From assembly GCF_000092505.1 (NCBI RefSeq), contig NC_014136.1, positions 930,001-994,000 of the forward strand: a stretch of 64,000 nucleotides of DNA, given 5' to 3'. This DNA is from Leuconostoc kimchii IMSNU 11154. GTDB lineage: Bacteria; Bacillota; Bacilli; Lactobacillales; Lactobacillaceae. Every line of letters begins with the position of its first letter. Position 1 is the first letter of the stretch. Under the pieces are notes generated by a model. That model searched no databases. It saw nothing but the letters and a program-made list of their open reading frames with translations, and was not told the DNA's origin. A program made the translations under genes and the position numbers. Shown piece by piece: positions 43,257 through 52,676 of the stretch.

Positions 43257-44516
43257 ATGGCTAAGACAATGGCTGTTAATGCAGGTAGTTCATCATTAAA
43301 ATTTCAATTATTAGAAATGCCAGCTGAACAAGTAATTGCACAAGGTGTTATCGAACGAATAGGCATGGATGATGCCATTGTGACAATTAAGTACGGTGCA
43401 GATGTTCAAGGAGAAAGGTTGATTGGTCATTTAGAAGAAGACGATGAACATATTACTTTATCCAAGAATGGTAAAGGCAAAAAGTATGAAAATGTACTTG
43501 CAATTAAAGACCATCAACAAGCAATTAATTTCATGTTGCAAAAATTGACAGATCTTGGTATTATACAAGACTTCAATGAAATTACCGGTGTAGGGCACCG
43601 AGTAGTTGCAGGTGGTGAATGGTTTAATCATTCAGTTGTTGTCACTGATTCAGTCTTAGAAAAAATTGATCGTTTGGCAGATTATGCACCACTGCATAAT
43701 CCGGCAAACGCCATGGGAATACGTGCTTTTCAGAAGCTATTACCTGATGCATTATCTGTGGCAGTATTTGACACGTCTTTCCATCAGTCTATGCCCGAAG
43801 AAAATTATCTTTACTCACTGCCGTATGAGTACTATACACGCTATGGCGCGCGTAAATATGGTGCACATGGGACTTCACATCGTTATGTTGCTGCTCGTGC
43901 AGCTGACATGATGGGAAAAGATTTATCAGCGTTAAAGTTAATCACTTTGCACTTAGGTGCTGGCGCCTCAATTACTGCTATTAAAGATGGCAAATCACTT
44001 GACACATCAATGGGATTTTCACCACTTGCTGGTGTAACAATGGCAACTCGTTCTGGAGATGTTGATTCATCGTTAGTTTATTATATTCAAGAGCGTGAAG
44101 GATTAACCAATGATGAAATGCTGACCATTCTAAATAAGAAGTCTGGTTTACTCGGATTATCAACAATCTCTTCAGATATGCGTGACCTGTTAGATGTACA
44201 GGATACAAATGATCATGCTAAATTAGCCGTGAAAATATTTGTTAACCGTATTATCAAGTATGTGGGGCAATATATTGCTGAAATGGGGGGCGTTGATGCC
44301 CTTGTATTCACTGCAGGTATTGGTGAAAATTCGGCGCCAGTTCGAAAAATGATTATTGATCGACTGAGTTATTTTGGCATCGAACTAGATGCCGACGCGA
44401 ACCAGACACGTGGTCAAGAGATTGAAATTTCAACAAGTAGTTCACATGTGAAGGCATTATTAATTCCAACAAATGAAGAACTGATGATTGCACGTGATGT
44501 TGAAGCACTGAAGTAA
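43257..44516 (+). CDS. ackA: Acetate kinase
   Basis: Forms acetyl phosphate or ATP from acetate/acetyl-P, giving an extra ATP in the heterolactic pathway. Motifs: MAVNAGSSSLKFQLLE, GVGHRVVAGGEWF, VFDTSFHQSMP, GAHGTSHRYV, TLHLGAGAS and the C-terminal FTAGIGENS. 419 aa, about 20 longer than many because of insertions such as LEEDDEHITLSKNGKGKKYE. Upstream DNA contains AAACGCGTTT, but it is not a good cre. Confidence 0.96.
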   Translation: MAKTMAVNAGSSSLKFQLLEMPAEQVIAQGVIERIGMDDAIVTIKYGADVQGERLIGHLEEDDEHITLSKNGKGKKYENVLAIKDHQQAINFMLQKLTDLGIIQDFNEITGVGHRVVAGGEWFNHSVVVTDSVLEKIDRLADYAPLHNPANAMGIRAFQKLLPDALSVAVFDTSFHQSMPEENYLYSLPYEYYTRYGARKYGAHGTSHRYVAARAADMMGKDLSALKLITLHLGAGASITAIKDGKSLDTSMGFSPLAGVTMATRSGDVDSSLVYYIQEREGLTNDEMLTILNKKSGLLGLSTISSDMRDLLDVQDTNDHAKLAVKIFVNRIIKYVGQYIAEMGGVDALVFTAGIGENSAPVRKMIIDRLSYFGIELDADANQTRGQEIEISTSSSHVKALLIPTNEELMIARDVEALK

Positions 44517-44557
44517 CATCTGTTAATCTTTCGGATAGAAAATATGATAGAATGTAA

Positions 44558-44590
44558 GGACGACTAGTGTGTAATATGCTAGTCGCTTTA
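44558..44590 (+). terminator. Possible weak terminator after ackA
   Basis: CGACTAG/CTAGTCG stem with an 11-nt loop, followed by a short T-rich tract. Confidence 0.4.
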
Positions 44591-44619
44591 ATATATAATG
44601 ACAATTTTAGAGGTCAATC

Positions 44620-45924
44620 ATGGAATCCAGAAAAGCACGACACCAACACGAAATTAAAGCTGCCGAATCATTGGATGCAGCACAAAGCACATTAAATAAC
44701 CCAACGCCGGGTAAGAAACGTAAAAAAGGGCGTGGTAGAAGAAATCGAGTGATTGCATTTATTTTATTAATTATTGTATTAATTGGTCTTGTATTTGGTG
44801 TAAAGAATTTGTTAACGGATAAGAATGCTGCGTTGAATCCTAAAGACACAACGTTTAAAAGAGTCCAAATAGCTGCAGGATCGACACCGGCGCAGATGGG
44901 ACAAATACTTGAAGACAAAAAAGTCATTAAGAGTAGTAAGTATTTTTATAAATATGCGATGTCACAGGGTGCAGAAAAATTAAAGGCTGGTACGTATCAG
45001 CTGTCACCTTCACAAACAATACCGTTAATTTTTGAACAAATGGCGAGTGGTCCATCAGCAGCACCTAAATTATCTAAGGGCTATGTTTTTGTTGCTGTTG
45101 GCGAATCAGCTGATCAAGTTGCAAGAAATATTGCTGGACAAGCGAAAGATGTCTCAGCACAGGCTATTACTTCTGAATTTGACAATAAAGCATTAATTTC
45201 AGAGATGCACAAGAAATATCCTGATTTGTTATTAGGTGTAGAGAAGTCGAACACGAAGTCAGGAAAATTGCTTGATTATGTTTATCCACAAGCATTTGAT
45301 GTTCATAAGGCTAAAACAGCTAAAGAAGTTATTTCAATACTACTTGAGTCTTCTAACAACACAATGCAACCATACTATAGTACGCTTAAAGCTAATGGCC
45401 TACCAACACCAAACGTTATGGCACTACTCGCAACATCCGGCAAATCAGAATTTGAACGTCGCTTGGCTTTTGTCAAAAAAATTGCACCATATGCACAAGA
45501 ACTATCGAAAAAATATGGTCTGTTAGCCTCCGTCTCAATTGCACAGGCTGCACACGAATCTAACTGGGACAATTCGAAGTTGTCTTCGAAGTACAATAAT
45601 TTTTACGGAGTCAAAACACAAGATGAAACACCTGGAAAATCGGTTGTACTAGATACCACAGAGTATGTTGATGGGAAGCCAGAAACGCAGAAGGCACGTT
45701 TTGCTATTTATGATAGTTGGAAGGACAGTATGCGCGAGCATGCTGAAACAATTGTTAACGGGAACACATGGAACCCAGACCAATTTAAGGATGTTATAGC
45801 GGCTAAAAATTATAAACAAGCTGCAGAAGCACTTTACGATAATCATTATGCAACAGATGTGAATTATACAAAACTGTTAATTAATGTTATTGAAACTTGG
45901 AATATGCAACGTTATGATAAATAA
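44620..45924 (+). CDS. MltG-like N-terminal half fused to GH73 glucosaminidase
   Basis: A 434-aa single-pass membrane protein. Residues 1-45 are basic and cytoplasmic, TM 46-66. Residues ~85-265 resemble the YceG/MltG extracellular part (IAAGSTPAQMGQILEDKKVI, AGTYQLSPSQTI, LLDYVYPQAFDVHKAKTAKEV), but the MltG catalytic motif with its Glu (ASIIEKE) does not follow. Instead residues ~285-434 are a GH73 N-acetylglucosaminidase domain: SVSIAQAAHESNWDNSKL with the catalytic Glu, YNNFYGVKT, FAIYDSWKDSM. Start supported by AGAGG. Both parts act on septal glycan strands. Confidence 0.75.
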   Translation: MESRKARHQHEIKAAESLDAAQSTLNNPTPGKKRKKGRGRRNRVIAFILLIIVLIGLVFGVKNLLTDKNAALNPKDTTFKRVQIAAGSTPAQMGQILEDKKVIKSSKYFYKYAMSQGAEKLKAGTYQLSPSQTIPLIFEQMASGPSAAPKLSKGYVFVAVGESADQVARNIAGQAKDVSAQAITSEFDNKALISEMHKKYPDLLLGVEKSNTKSGKLLDYVYPQAFDVHKAKTAKEVISILLESSNNTMQPYYSTLKANGLPTPNVMALLATSGKSEFERRLAFVKKIAPYAQELSKKYGLLASVSIAQAAHESNWDNSKLSSKYNNFYGVKTQDETPGKSVVLDTTEYVDGKPETQKARFAIYDSWKDSMREHAETIVNGNTWNPDQFKDVIAAKNYKQAAEALYDNHYATDVNYTKLLINVIETWNMQRYDK

Positions 45925-45930
45925 GGAATT

Positions 45931-45964
45931 AAAAAAACGCATATTTTATGATGTGCGTTTTTTG
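45931..45964 (+). terminator. Terminator after the GH73 gene
   Basis: AAAAACGCAT/GTGCGTTTTT stem with T run. Confidence 0.8.
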
Positions 45965-46052
45965 CGTTAGAAGTTTTCGGATAAGTGAATGGCAGTATAT
46001 TGAATGATTAATTTATCTTTCTAAATAGATGGTTTAATCTGACCACAATATA

Positions 46053-46110
46053 AATAATGAAAACGTTTACAGAAAATTCGAAAAAAGGTTGTGTAAACGT
46101 TTTCATTATT
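46053..46110 (+). promoter_or_regulatory. Inverted pair of cre sites
   Basis: A perfect 19-bp inverted repeat: AATAATGAAAACGTTTACA (46053-46071) and its complement at 46092-46110, 20 nt apart. Each arm contains a 14-bp sequence (TGAAAACGTTTACA, TGTAAACGTTTTCA) matching the CcpA/LacI-family consensus TGWAANCGNTNWCA fully. The second overlaps the -35 and spacer of the promoter. Confidence 0.8.
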
Positions 46111-46117
46111 GTACAAT
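46089..46117 (+). promoter_or_regulatory. Promoter of the sugar-uptake gene
   Basis: TTGTGT (46089-46094), 17-bp spacer, TACAAT (46112-46117), overlapped by the second cre arm. Confidence 0.6.
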
Positions 46118-46131
46118 AAGGAGTGTTAAAA

Positions 46132-46179
46132 ATGGTGTTAGCACAACACTGTACGAAAAAGGAGTTTTATCAATTATGA
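46132..46179 (+). CDS. Leader peptide (15 aa) coupled to the sugar-uptake gene
   Basis: ATG 46132 has a strong AAGGAG site 8 nt upstream, encodes MVLAQHCTKKEFYQL and stops at TGA 46177-46179, overlapping the next ATG as ATGA. Ribosomes leaving it could restart on the transporter gene, whose own AAGGAG site is 12 nt from its ATG. It is too regular to be chance, but peptide function is unlikely. Confidence 0.4.
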   Translation: MVLAQHCTKKEFYQL

Positions 46180-47138
46180 ATTTAGCGATTTTACTAGCAT
46201 TAGTGCCAGCACTGGCGTGGGGCTCAGTTGGCCTGGTTAATACGAAAATGGGCGGGTCTGCCGCACAACAAACATTGGGGATGACCTTCGGTGCACTTAT
46301 TTTTGGTTTAGGGACAATGTTTTTATATGTGATGCCAAATCATGCCTATATGGGACGTGAAATTTGGACCGTTGGTATTTTGTCAGGCTTAGTCTGGGCA
46401 GTCGGAACAGCGGGGCAATTTTTAGCAATTAAAGATTTAGGTGTTTCCTTAGCGATTCCGTTATCAACAGCAGGACAGATTGTTGCCAACGCTTTAATGG
46501 CTGCCGTTGTTTTGGGTGACTGGAAAACAGGTAAAATGTGGGCGATAGGTATTATATCTATTGCAGCCGTTGTGATTGGTGCAACTTTAATTTCTGCACG
46601 TGATAAAGCCTTGAATTCTGGCATTACTGGTCAAGCACAGGCCAAAAGCATGACAAAAGGTTTGATTTATTTAGCTATTTCAACTGTTGGCTTTATGATT
46701 TATTTTGTGTTACCTAACTTTCTAAACAAAATTAATTACATTTCAGATGCCATTAAAAATAAAAATAGCGGCGTTGACTACATGACCGCTATTGTTGGAC
46801 CGCAGGCCATTGGCCAGGTGATTGGTGCATTTTTGATTGTTATCTTTGTCTTGAAAGAGGCAGACAAAATGTTTGCCAAACCAACTTGGAAAAATATATT
46901 GACAGGATTAGTTTGGGCCGTTGGTAATATTTTCATGTTTATTTCAGCTGCCAATCCAGCAATTGGTCAAACAATTGCAACCACATTTTCACAGCTAGGC
47001 ATTATCGTGGCGACGTTTGGTGGGATTTACTTATTGGGTGAAAAGAAATCAAGTTACCAAATGAAATTAATCATTACTGGTACAATATTAGTTGTTGTTG
47101 GGGCCATTATTATTGGTAATATCAATAATTTTGTCTAA
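46176..47138 (+). CDS. GRP-family sugar uptake permease (GlcU/RbsU-like)
   Basis: Ten-TM DMT-superfamily sugar transporter of the glucose/ribose porter family, 320 aa. N-terminal MNLAILLALVPALAWGSVGLVNTKMGG and the repeated ALAWGS/GLVWAVG turns are typical. The internal repeat (GLVWAVGTAGQFLAIKDLGVS and GLVWAVGNIFMFISAANPAIGQTIATT) shows the duplicated fold. ATG 46176 is better than the 46089 frame, which lacks a site and runs through the cre arm. Glucose versus ribose cannot be decided; the cre pair predicts CcpA or an RbsR-type repressor. Confidence 0.85.
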   Translation: MNLAILLALVPALAWGSVGLVNTKMGGSAAQQTLGMTFGALIFGLGTMFLYVMPNHAYMGREIWTVGILSGLVWAVGTAGQFLAIKDLGVSLAIPLSTAGQIVANALMAAVVLGDWKTGKMWAIGIISIAAVVIGATLISARDKALNSGITGQAQAKSMTKGLIYLAISTVGFMIYFVLPNFLNKINYISDAIKNKNSGVDYMTAIVGPQAIGQVIGAFLIVIFVLKEADKMFAKPTWKNILTGLVWAVGNIFMFISAANPAIGQTIATTFSQLGIIVATFGGIYLLGEKKSSYQMKLIITGTILVVVGAIIIGNINNFV

Positions 47139-47160
47139 CTTATCATTATTTGGTTATCAC

Positions 47161-47198
47161 CACACAAAAAGGCTTGCTATTCTTAGCAAGCCTTTTTG
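47161..47198. terminator. Bidirectional terminator between the permease and greA
   Basis: CACAAAAAGGCTTGCT/AGCAAGCCTTTTTGTG, A and T tracts on both sides, between two convergent genes. Confidence 0.85.
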
Positions 47199-47205
47199 TG
47201 TGGTA

Positions 47206-47688
47206 TTACTTTTCAACTTTCAAAATTTCAACGGTAATATTATCACCACTAGGCAGTGGTACGGCAACCTTATCGCCAACTTTTTTACCAATTAATGCGA
47301 CAGCCATTGCTGATTCATTTGAAATCTTTCCTGATAATGGATCTGATTCTGTTGAACCAACGATAGCGTAAGTTTCAGCTTCTTCATCTGGTAACTCTTT
47401 AAATGTAACTGTTTTACCAAGTGATACTTCATCAGCAGCTGTTGCGTTAGGGTCAATAATTTCAGCGTTTTCAATCATCTTTTTTAAGGTTTGGATTCGG
47501 CCTTCTACGAAAGCTTGTTCATCTTTTGCTGATTGATATTCGGAATTTTCAGATAAATCGCCGTATGAACGAGCGATTTGGATTCTTGTTGTAATTTCTG
47601 GACGTTGTCTAGTAATGAGATCTTCCAATTCAGTTTGTAGTTTGTCACGACCTTCGGCCGTCATTGGAAATACTTTTTCTTCTGACAT
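47206..47688 (-). CDS. greA: Transcription elongation factor GreA
   Basis: A 160-aa factor that stimulates RNA cleavage in backtracked RNA polymerase. The N-terminal coiled coil ([41 protein letters not shown] with the tip acidic residues D/E) and the C-terminal FKBP-like domain ([42 protein letters not shown]) are complete. Preceded by an AGGAAA-type site. Minus strand, with its own promoter region between greA and the next gene. Confidence 0.95.
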   Translation of the reverse strand: MSEEKVFPMTAEGRDKLQTELEDLITRQRPEITTRIQIARSYGDLSENSEYQSAKDEQAFVEGRIQTLKKMIENAEIIDPNATAADEVSLGKTVTFKELPDEEAETYAIVGSTESDPLSGKISNESAMAVALIGKKVGDKVAVPLPSGDNITVEILKVEK

Positions 47689-47747
47689 AAAAACAGTTTC
47701 CTTTCAAAATTGCAGTTTTATTGCAAATAATAAGCAGAATGAGCATA

Positions 47748-50360
47748 TCATGCAGAGCACTTTCTTGCAAGCTTTTTATGATGGATAGCAGAAATAATAA
47801 GGAACAAGCATGCGAATAATGAGAGCCAACTGCCGATGATAAATAGTGGTGGCGTGTATTTGAATTGAATCGTGTGTTTTCCAGGTATTGTTTTAACCGC
47901 TAGAAAATAATTTGCGACCTTTTGTGATGTCACGGATTTGCCGTCTAATGTCACCTGCCAACCTGGTACATTAGGAATTGTTGTCATGATCAGTGGTTGT
48001 TTAGCGGTGGTAGTGATATTGCCCGTAATTTTACGCTCATTACGACTAGTTATTTGGAGCGGATGACGCTTTAATGTGGCAACATTATTTTCAAATTGAT
48101 GATTATTCAGTCGGTAAAGTGTGAAATTGTTTAAAACAAGCGTCTGAGTTTGTTTAAATCGGACAGTGACCGTCTGCGTTTTATTTTTGGCATTTGTAGC
48201 GAGATTAACAATAACTGTATGACGATATGAACTAAACTGGGTAATGATTTTGCCATTAATCAATAAGTCAAAGTTTTTAATTGGCAAAGCTGCACCGAGA
48301 GTGAGATAGTAACTATCGTTAGTTGTTGGTGTGAATTTCAAATCTAATTGAGCTGGCTTTGTCTTGTCGTTTTTAATCAATGTTGCACCTGTGATAGCTG
48401 TTGGTGCGTTGACATTTTTACCAATAGATTGCTGGAAATTTGCGACGTTAACAGACGAACTTGTATCACCAGATAATCCTTGCCAAACGTTACCTTGATT
48501 TTGAAGGGGATTATTTTGTAGCATTTTTGTCTTCAACACGTCATGATGTGCGGCAAACGCAATTGGTAACGCGTTTTTATTCTGCCAAACACGAACTTGA
48601 TCTGAATTAGATGTTGGCAAATAGTGTGCCGTATCTGGACGATAGCCGATTAAATGCGTGTTTGGTTCTCCTGGTTTGTTAGAAGCTTTAGCATTAGGGG
48701 TTATCATATATTTCATCCCCAGTAGTGCATCAGACAATAAGCTACCATTGCTGTAAACGACATAATTATCGCCCTCTGGTTGACCAAAGTCACCAAAAAA
48801 ACTTGGTGTCATTTTTGGTAAAGCTGAACTAAAGTGCGACCCACCATAATAATCAAGCATCATAGAATCGCCACGTGTTCGTTGAAATGTCTGCGCGACA
48901 CGATACCATGACTTATCGTTTTTAATCGTGTGATCAGCAGTATTGAGGGCTTTGATCGCATTTTGGTATTCAGTGTTTGTTAAATAAGAAAAACGATTGA
49001 GAGATAAGGCTAGATTAGCCGTCAAAGAAAGCATTGTGAGCAACATCAAGAAAGGAAACCAAAATCGGTCATGTTGTTTAAACATCAATTGTGCTAGTGT
49101 CAGTAGAAAGATACCTATAAAAATAGCAATACTTTGTTGATTGATATAAGCAATCGTGTGATCGACAGTCAGTGCATAACTACTCAAGCAACCCAAAGCA
49201 ATCAGTAATGCTAGAACTGTTTTTAATCGTGGTTGCCAAGTAGGCTGCCATGATAATGCTGCTAAATAAATGATGAAGAAGCTGATGATGAAACTAAATC
49301 GGTAAGGATACCACACTGGATATTGAAAGCCATGAAATAATAATGTTAAAGGCGCCCATGTTGTTGCTAAAAATAAGAAAGCAAGGATAATTGTACCACC
49401 AAGCTTAACGTACCAACGCAAGATCTTCGTGGTGAAAAAAGTGATGAGTGTGATTAATATAAACGCAGAAACATAAAAATTTGCTTGTCCTGTTTGCATT
49501 TGATCAAAATCAAAACTACCAGGAATGAGTTTGAGTAAAAGTTTCACGGGATTATTATCAAATTTTAAGGACCAGTCAGAATTATATTGTGATTTTCCTA
49601 GTTTTAATTGGTAATAGGTTGGGAGAATAAGCCAAGCGCTTAACGCACCACCAGTCAAGCTTCCTAAAACAAACTGTTTAAAGGTAATCCACCGTGATTT
49701 TATTTGATTTGGCCATGTGATACGCCAAATGAAGTAGATCGTGATAAAAATGGCAATCATGTACCCAATGTAATAGTTACTGATAATTGTTAAAGCCAGA
49801 ATAAGGGCATATTGCCACCAAGTTGCACGATAAAAAAGCTTCTCTAACTGTAAAATGAGGAGGGGGAGTAAGATGGCAGCATCTAGCCACAGTAAATTAA
49901 GATCGTTTGCAATGAACCAACCAGAAAGCGCATAATTAATTGCAAATAATGTGATATAGTAACCATTTTGAAGCTTGAGTTTTTTGATAAGGTAGGCCAT
50001 TGAAAGACCAGCCATACCAAATTTTAAAACAGTTACTAATAAAATGGCGGCAGGTAATTGTATAATAGGAATAAAGAGATAAATGAAGTTAAATGGGCTC
50101 ATCAAATAATATGCCCATTCGCCAATCATATCACCACCTAAAGCATTACTAAAAGAATAAAAGAAACTGCTTGGATGTGATAATAAAGTGTGCTTAAAAG
50201 CAGCAAATTGATCAATGTACTGTTGACCTAAGTCAACTGTTAGAATAGAATTAGTGCCAAAAGGGGCCATGCCACGGTAAATAAAATACCCTAACATGAG
50301 TAATAAAGGCAACCAAAAACTAAGGGCTAGTGGTGAGATGAAGCATTGTTTTTTACTCAT
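47748..50360 (-). CDS. YfhO-family membrane protein
   Basis: An 870-aa protein with about 12 N-terminal TM helices, a large extracellular region (about 450-840) and a final TM helix. The start MSKKQCFISPLALSFWLPLLLMLGY and the YLMSPFNFIYLF turn match YfhO. In Bacillus and Listeria YfhO/GtlB-type proteins add sugars to lipoteichoic acid on the outer face of the membrane. The extracellular domain contains WQVTLDGKSV and repeated beta-strands. It is divergent from the PBP gene. Confidence 0.85.
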   Translation of the reverse strand: MSKKQCFISPLALSFWLPLLLMLGYFIYRGMAPFGTNSILTVDLGQQYIDQFAAFKHTLLSHPSSFFYSFSNALGGDMIGEWAYYLMSPFNFIYLFIPIIQLPAAILLVTVLKFGMAGLSMAYLIKKLKLQNGYYITLFAINYALSGWFIANDLNLLWLDAAILLPLLILQLEKLFYRATWWQYALILALTIISNYYIGYMIAIFITIYFIWRITWPNQIKSRWITFKQFVLGSLTGGALSAWLILPTYYQLKLGKSQYNSDWSLKFDNNPVKLLLKLIPGSFDFDQMQTGQANFYVSAFILITLITFFTTKILRWYVKLGGTIILAFLFLATTWAPLTLLFHGFQYPVWYPYRFSFIISFFIIYLAALSWQPTWQPRLKTVLALLIALGCLSSYALTVDHTIAYINQQSIAIFIGIFLLTLAQLMFKQHDRFWFPFLMLLTMLSLTANLALSLNRFSYLTNTEYQNAIKALNTADHTIKNDKSWYRVAQTFQRTRGDSMMLDYYGGSHFSSALPKMTPSFFGDFGQPEGDNYVVYSNGSLLSDALLGMKYMITPNAKASNKPGEPNTHLIGYRPDTAHYLPTSNSDQVRVWQNKNALPIAFAAHHDVLKTKMLQNNPLQNQGNVWQGLSGDTSSSVNVANFQQSIGKNVNAPTAITGATLIKNDKTKPAQLDLKFTPTTNDSYYLTLGAALPIKNFDLLINGKIITQFSSYRHTVIVNLATNAKNKTQTVTVRFKQTQTLVLNNFTLYRLNNHQFENNVATLKRHPLQITSRNERKITGNITTTAKQPLIMTTIPNVPGWQVTLDGKSVTSQKVANYFLAVKTIPGKHTIQFKYTPPLFIIGSWLSLFACLFLIISAIHHKKLARKCSA

Positions 50361-50455
50361 GCTACTAATATACCAAATTTTTACTGTAATTTTAGCGCAA
50401 AAACTGTATTTGTGGTAATCTAGATAGATAGTTTATTGATAAATTGGGGTCAAAC

Positions 50456-52510
50456 ATGCAACGTAATCCTTACCTAGAAGATCGTGATAAAAAAAATAAC
50501 GCCAGTGCTAATTTGCCTGTTCGTTTGAATATATTACTCGGTATCTCACTGACATTGATGATCGCCTTAATCGTTCAGTTAGCTTTTTTAACGATTAAAC
50601 AAGGTGCCTATTACCAAAGTGAAGTGAACCGAAATGATGAAACAATTGAAAAAGGAAACACCCCACGTGGGATGTTTTATGACGCAACAGGCCGTGTGAT
50701 TGCCGGTAATAAGGCTCAGGCAGCCATTACCTTTACACGTGGGACGTCAGTAACTGGTCTCACTATGCGTAAGACAGCCATTAAATTAAGTAAATTAATG
50801 ACGGTTGATACTAAACGCTTGAGTGAACGTTCAAAAGTTGATTTTTATTTGGCTAGCAAGGCTAATAACGAAAAAATATCGAAAAAAATTACAAAAGCGC
50901 ACAAAAATGACAAAATTGCGTTAACGCCAGATCAAATTAATAATTATCAAGTCGCGTATGTACAAAAACATCATTTGGCTGATCATGTGGATCCAAATGC
51001 GGCTATGATTTTTCAACGTATGAGTGGGGCGTATACGTTGTCTACGACTTTTATTAAAGAATCAGATGTGACTAACAATGAATTAGCAGAAATTGGGGAA
51101 CACCTAAGTGAATTTCCTGGCATTAAACTGGGTACAAGTTGGTCACGCCAATATCCAGAAGGAACAGAGTTTAAATCCCTAGTTGGCACAGTAACGAATG
51201 AAGCAACTGGCTTACCTGAAGATCGACTACATACGCTATTGGCACAAGGTTATTCACAAAATGAGCCCGTGGGAAATTCAAGTTTGGAGAAGGGCTATGA
51301 ATCTATTTTAAAAGGTTCTTCTTCGCAAACACTTGTGACTACTGGTAGTGACGGGCAGGTCAAGTCGTCTCAGATCAAGTATAATGGACAAGCTGGTGAC
51401 AACGTTAAGTTAACCATTAACGCACAGTATCAAAATGCTGTGCAAAAAATATTGGAAGATAATTTACCTGCTGGTGATGTTGAAGGCGCATACGCAACGG
51501 TTATCAATCCCTATACTGGTGGTATTTATGCAATGGGTGGCGTTAGTCGTGACTATGCAACAGGTAAAAAAACAGCTAATCCACTTGGCAATATGAATGC
51601 AGCGATTGTTATGGGATCAGTAGTTAAGCCAGCTGTACTGGCGACTGCTTTTCAAAAGGGCGTTATTTCGCAAGATAATACTGTGCTTTCGGATCAAGGC
51701 ATTAAAATTCAAGGCACACAAGAAATTACTTCATACTGGAACAAAGCCGGTACGCCAATACCAGTTGATGCACAAACAGCGTTAGAACGATCATCCAACA
51801 CGTATTTTGTGCAATTGGGGATGAAAATTGGTGGGCAGACGTATAGTCCAGGTGCGCCATTAGGGTTGCGAGCTGACGCTTTTCAAACGTTACGTAATGG
51901 TTTAGGTCAGTTTGGCCTAGGAACTAAGACGGGTATTGATATTGATGGTGAAACGGCAGGCTATCGTGGACCAACTACTGGTGAGGCACAGGGTAAATAT
52001 TTGTATGAATCCTTTGGACAGTATGATTCATACACGACTTTACAGTTGGCACGCTTTGTATCAACAATTGCCAACGGTGGCTATCTTGTCGCACCACATG
52101 TAGTTGGCTCTGTGCTACAGAGTCAACCAAACAGTGATAAACAAAAAACTGTTTGGACAGCTTCACCATCAGTTCAGGGTCAAGTTAATCTAGATTCTGG
52201 AGAATGGGATACGATAAAATCTGGTATGAATCGTGTTGCCAACGGATCCGATGCTTGGAATACAGGTGGCTCAGATTTGCATAAGTTGACACCACACGTA
52301 TATGCGAAAACAGGGACAGCAGAAACCAAAACCAATGGTCATGACACTTTTACAGAATCAATGGTTGCCTACGTACCTGGACAACCAATGGCTATGGCGT
52401 TAGCGATACCTGGCATGAACAATTATTTGGATGGCACAAACGGTAAAATAGCAGCGCAAATTATTGATGCTTATTGGAAATACGTTCAAGCTAAGCCAGA
52501 TACAAAGTAA
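50456..52510 (+). CDS. Class B penicillin-binding protein (PBP2b-like transpeptidase)
   Basis: Bitopic transpeptidase, 684 aa, cross-linking peptidoglycan. The TM helix is at about 28-48, followed by a pedestal (TPRGMFYDATGRVIA), then the transpeptidase motifs SxxK as GSVVKP, SxN as SSNTY and KTG as YAKTGTAETK. I chose ATG 50456 (GGGG site); a TTG at 50444 is weaker. There is no PASTA domain, so it is nearer the PBP2b/PBP3 elongation or division class than PBP2x. Divisome or elongasome role cannot be told. Confidence 0.92.
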   Translation: MQRNPYLEDRDKKNNASANLPVRLNILLGISLTLMIALIVQLAFLTIKQGAYYQSEVNRNDETIEKGNTPRGMFYDATGRVIAGNKAQAAITFTRGTSVTGLTMRKTAIKLSKLMTVDTKRLSERSKVDFYLASKANNEKISKKITKAHKNDKIALTPDQINNYQVAYVQKHHLADHVDPNAAMIFQRMSGAYTLSTTFIKESDVTNNELAEIGEHLSEFPGIKLGTSWSRQYPEGTEFKSLVGTVTNEATGLPEDRLHTLLAQGYSQNEPVGNSSLEKGYESILKGSSSQTLVTTGSDGQVKSSQIKYNGQAGDNVKLTINAQYQNAVQKILEDNLPAGDVEGAYATVINPYTGGIYAMGGVSRDYATGKKTANPLGNMNAAIVMGSVVKPAVLATAFQKGVISQDNTVLSDQGIKIQGTQEITSYWNKAGTPIPVDAQTALERSSNTYFVQLGMKIGGQTYSPGAPLGLRADAFQTLRNGLGQFGLGTKTGIDIDGETAGYRGPTTGEAQGKYLYESFGQYDSYTTLQLARFVSTIANGGYLVAPHVVGSVLQSQPNSDKQKTVWTASPSVQGQVNLDSGEWDTIKSGMNRVANGSDAWNTGGSDLHKLTPHVYAKTGTAETKTNGHDTFTESMVAYVPGQPMAMALAIPGMNNYLDGTNGKIAAQIIDAYWKYVQAKPDTK

Positions 52511-52518
52511 ACAGATTG

Positions 52519-52549
52519 AAAAGCGCAGTGATTAATCACTGCGCTTTTG
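52519..52549 (+). terminator. Terminator after the PBP gene
   Basis: AAAAGCGCAGTGAT/ATCACTGCGCTTTT, short loop. Confidence 0.88.
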
Positions 52550-52601
52550 TATTAAAAATAATGTTGTCATGATCATAAAATTAATATTATATTTTTTTAA
52601 T

Positions 52602-52616
52602 TTAGAATTATTCTTG
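52602..52616 (+). promoter_or_regulatory. Fur-family (PerR-like) box at the DyP promoter
   Basis: TTAGAATTATTCTTG matches 10 of 12 defined bases of the PerR box and shares TAGAATNATTCT with the box at 20525. It overlaps the -35 of the promoter TTGATT (52614-52619) - 17 bp - TAAAAT (52637-52642). Confidence 0.6.
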
Positions 52617-52642
52617 ATTAAATAACGTGTACGTCATAAAAT
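52614..52642 (+). promoter_or_regulatory. Promoter of the DyP peroxidase gene
   Basis: TTGATT, exact 17-bp spacer, TAAAAT. Confidence 0.65.
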
Positions 52643-52676
52643 AGACTTATACCACATTTAGATAACGGGGGAAAAT

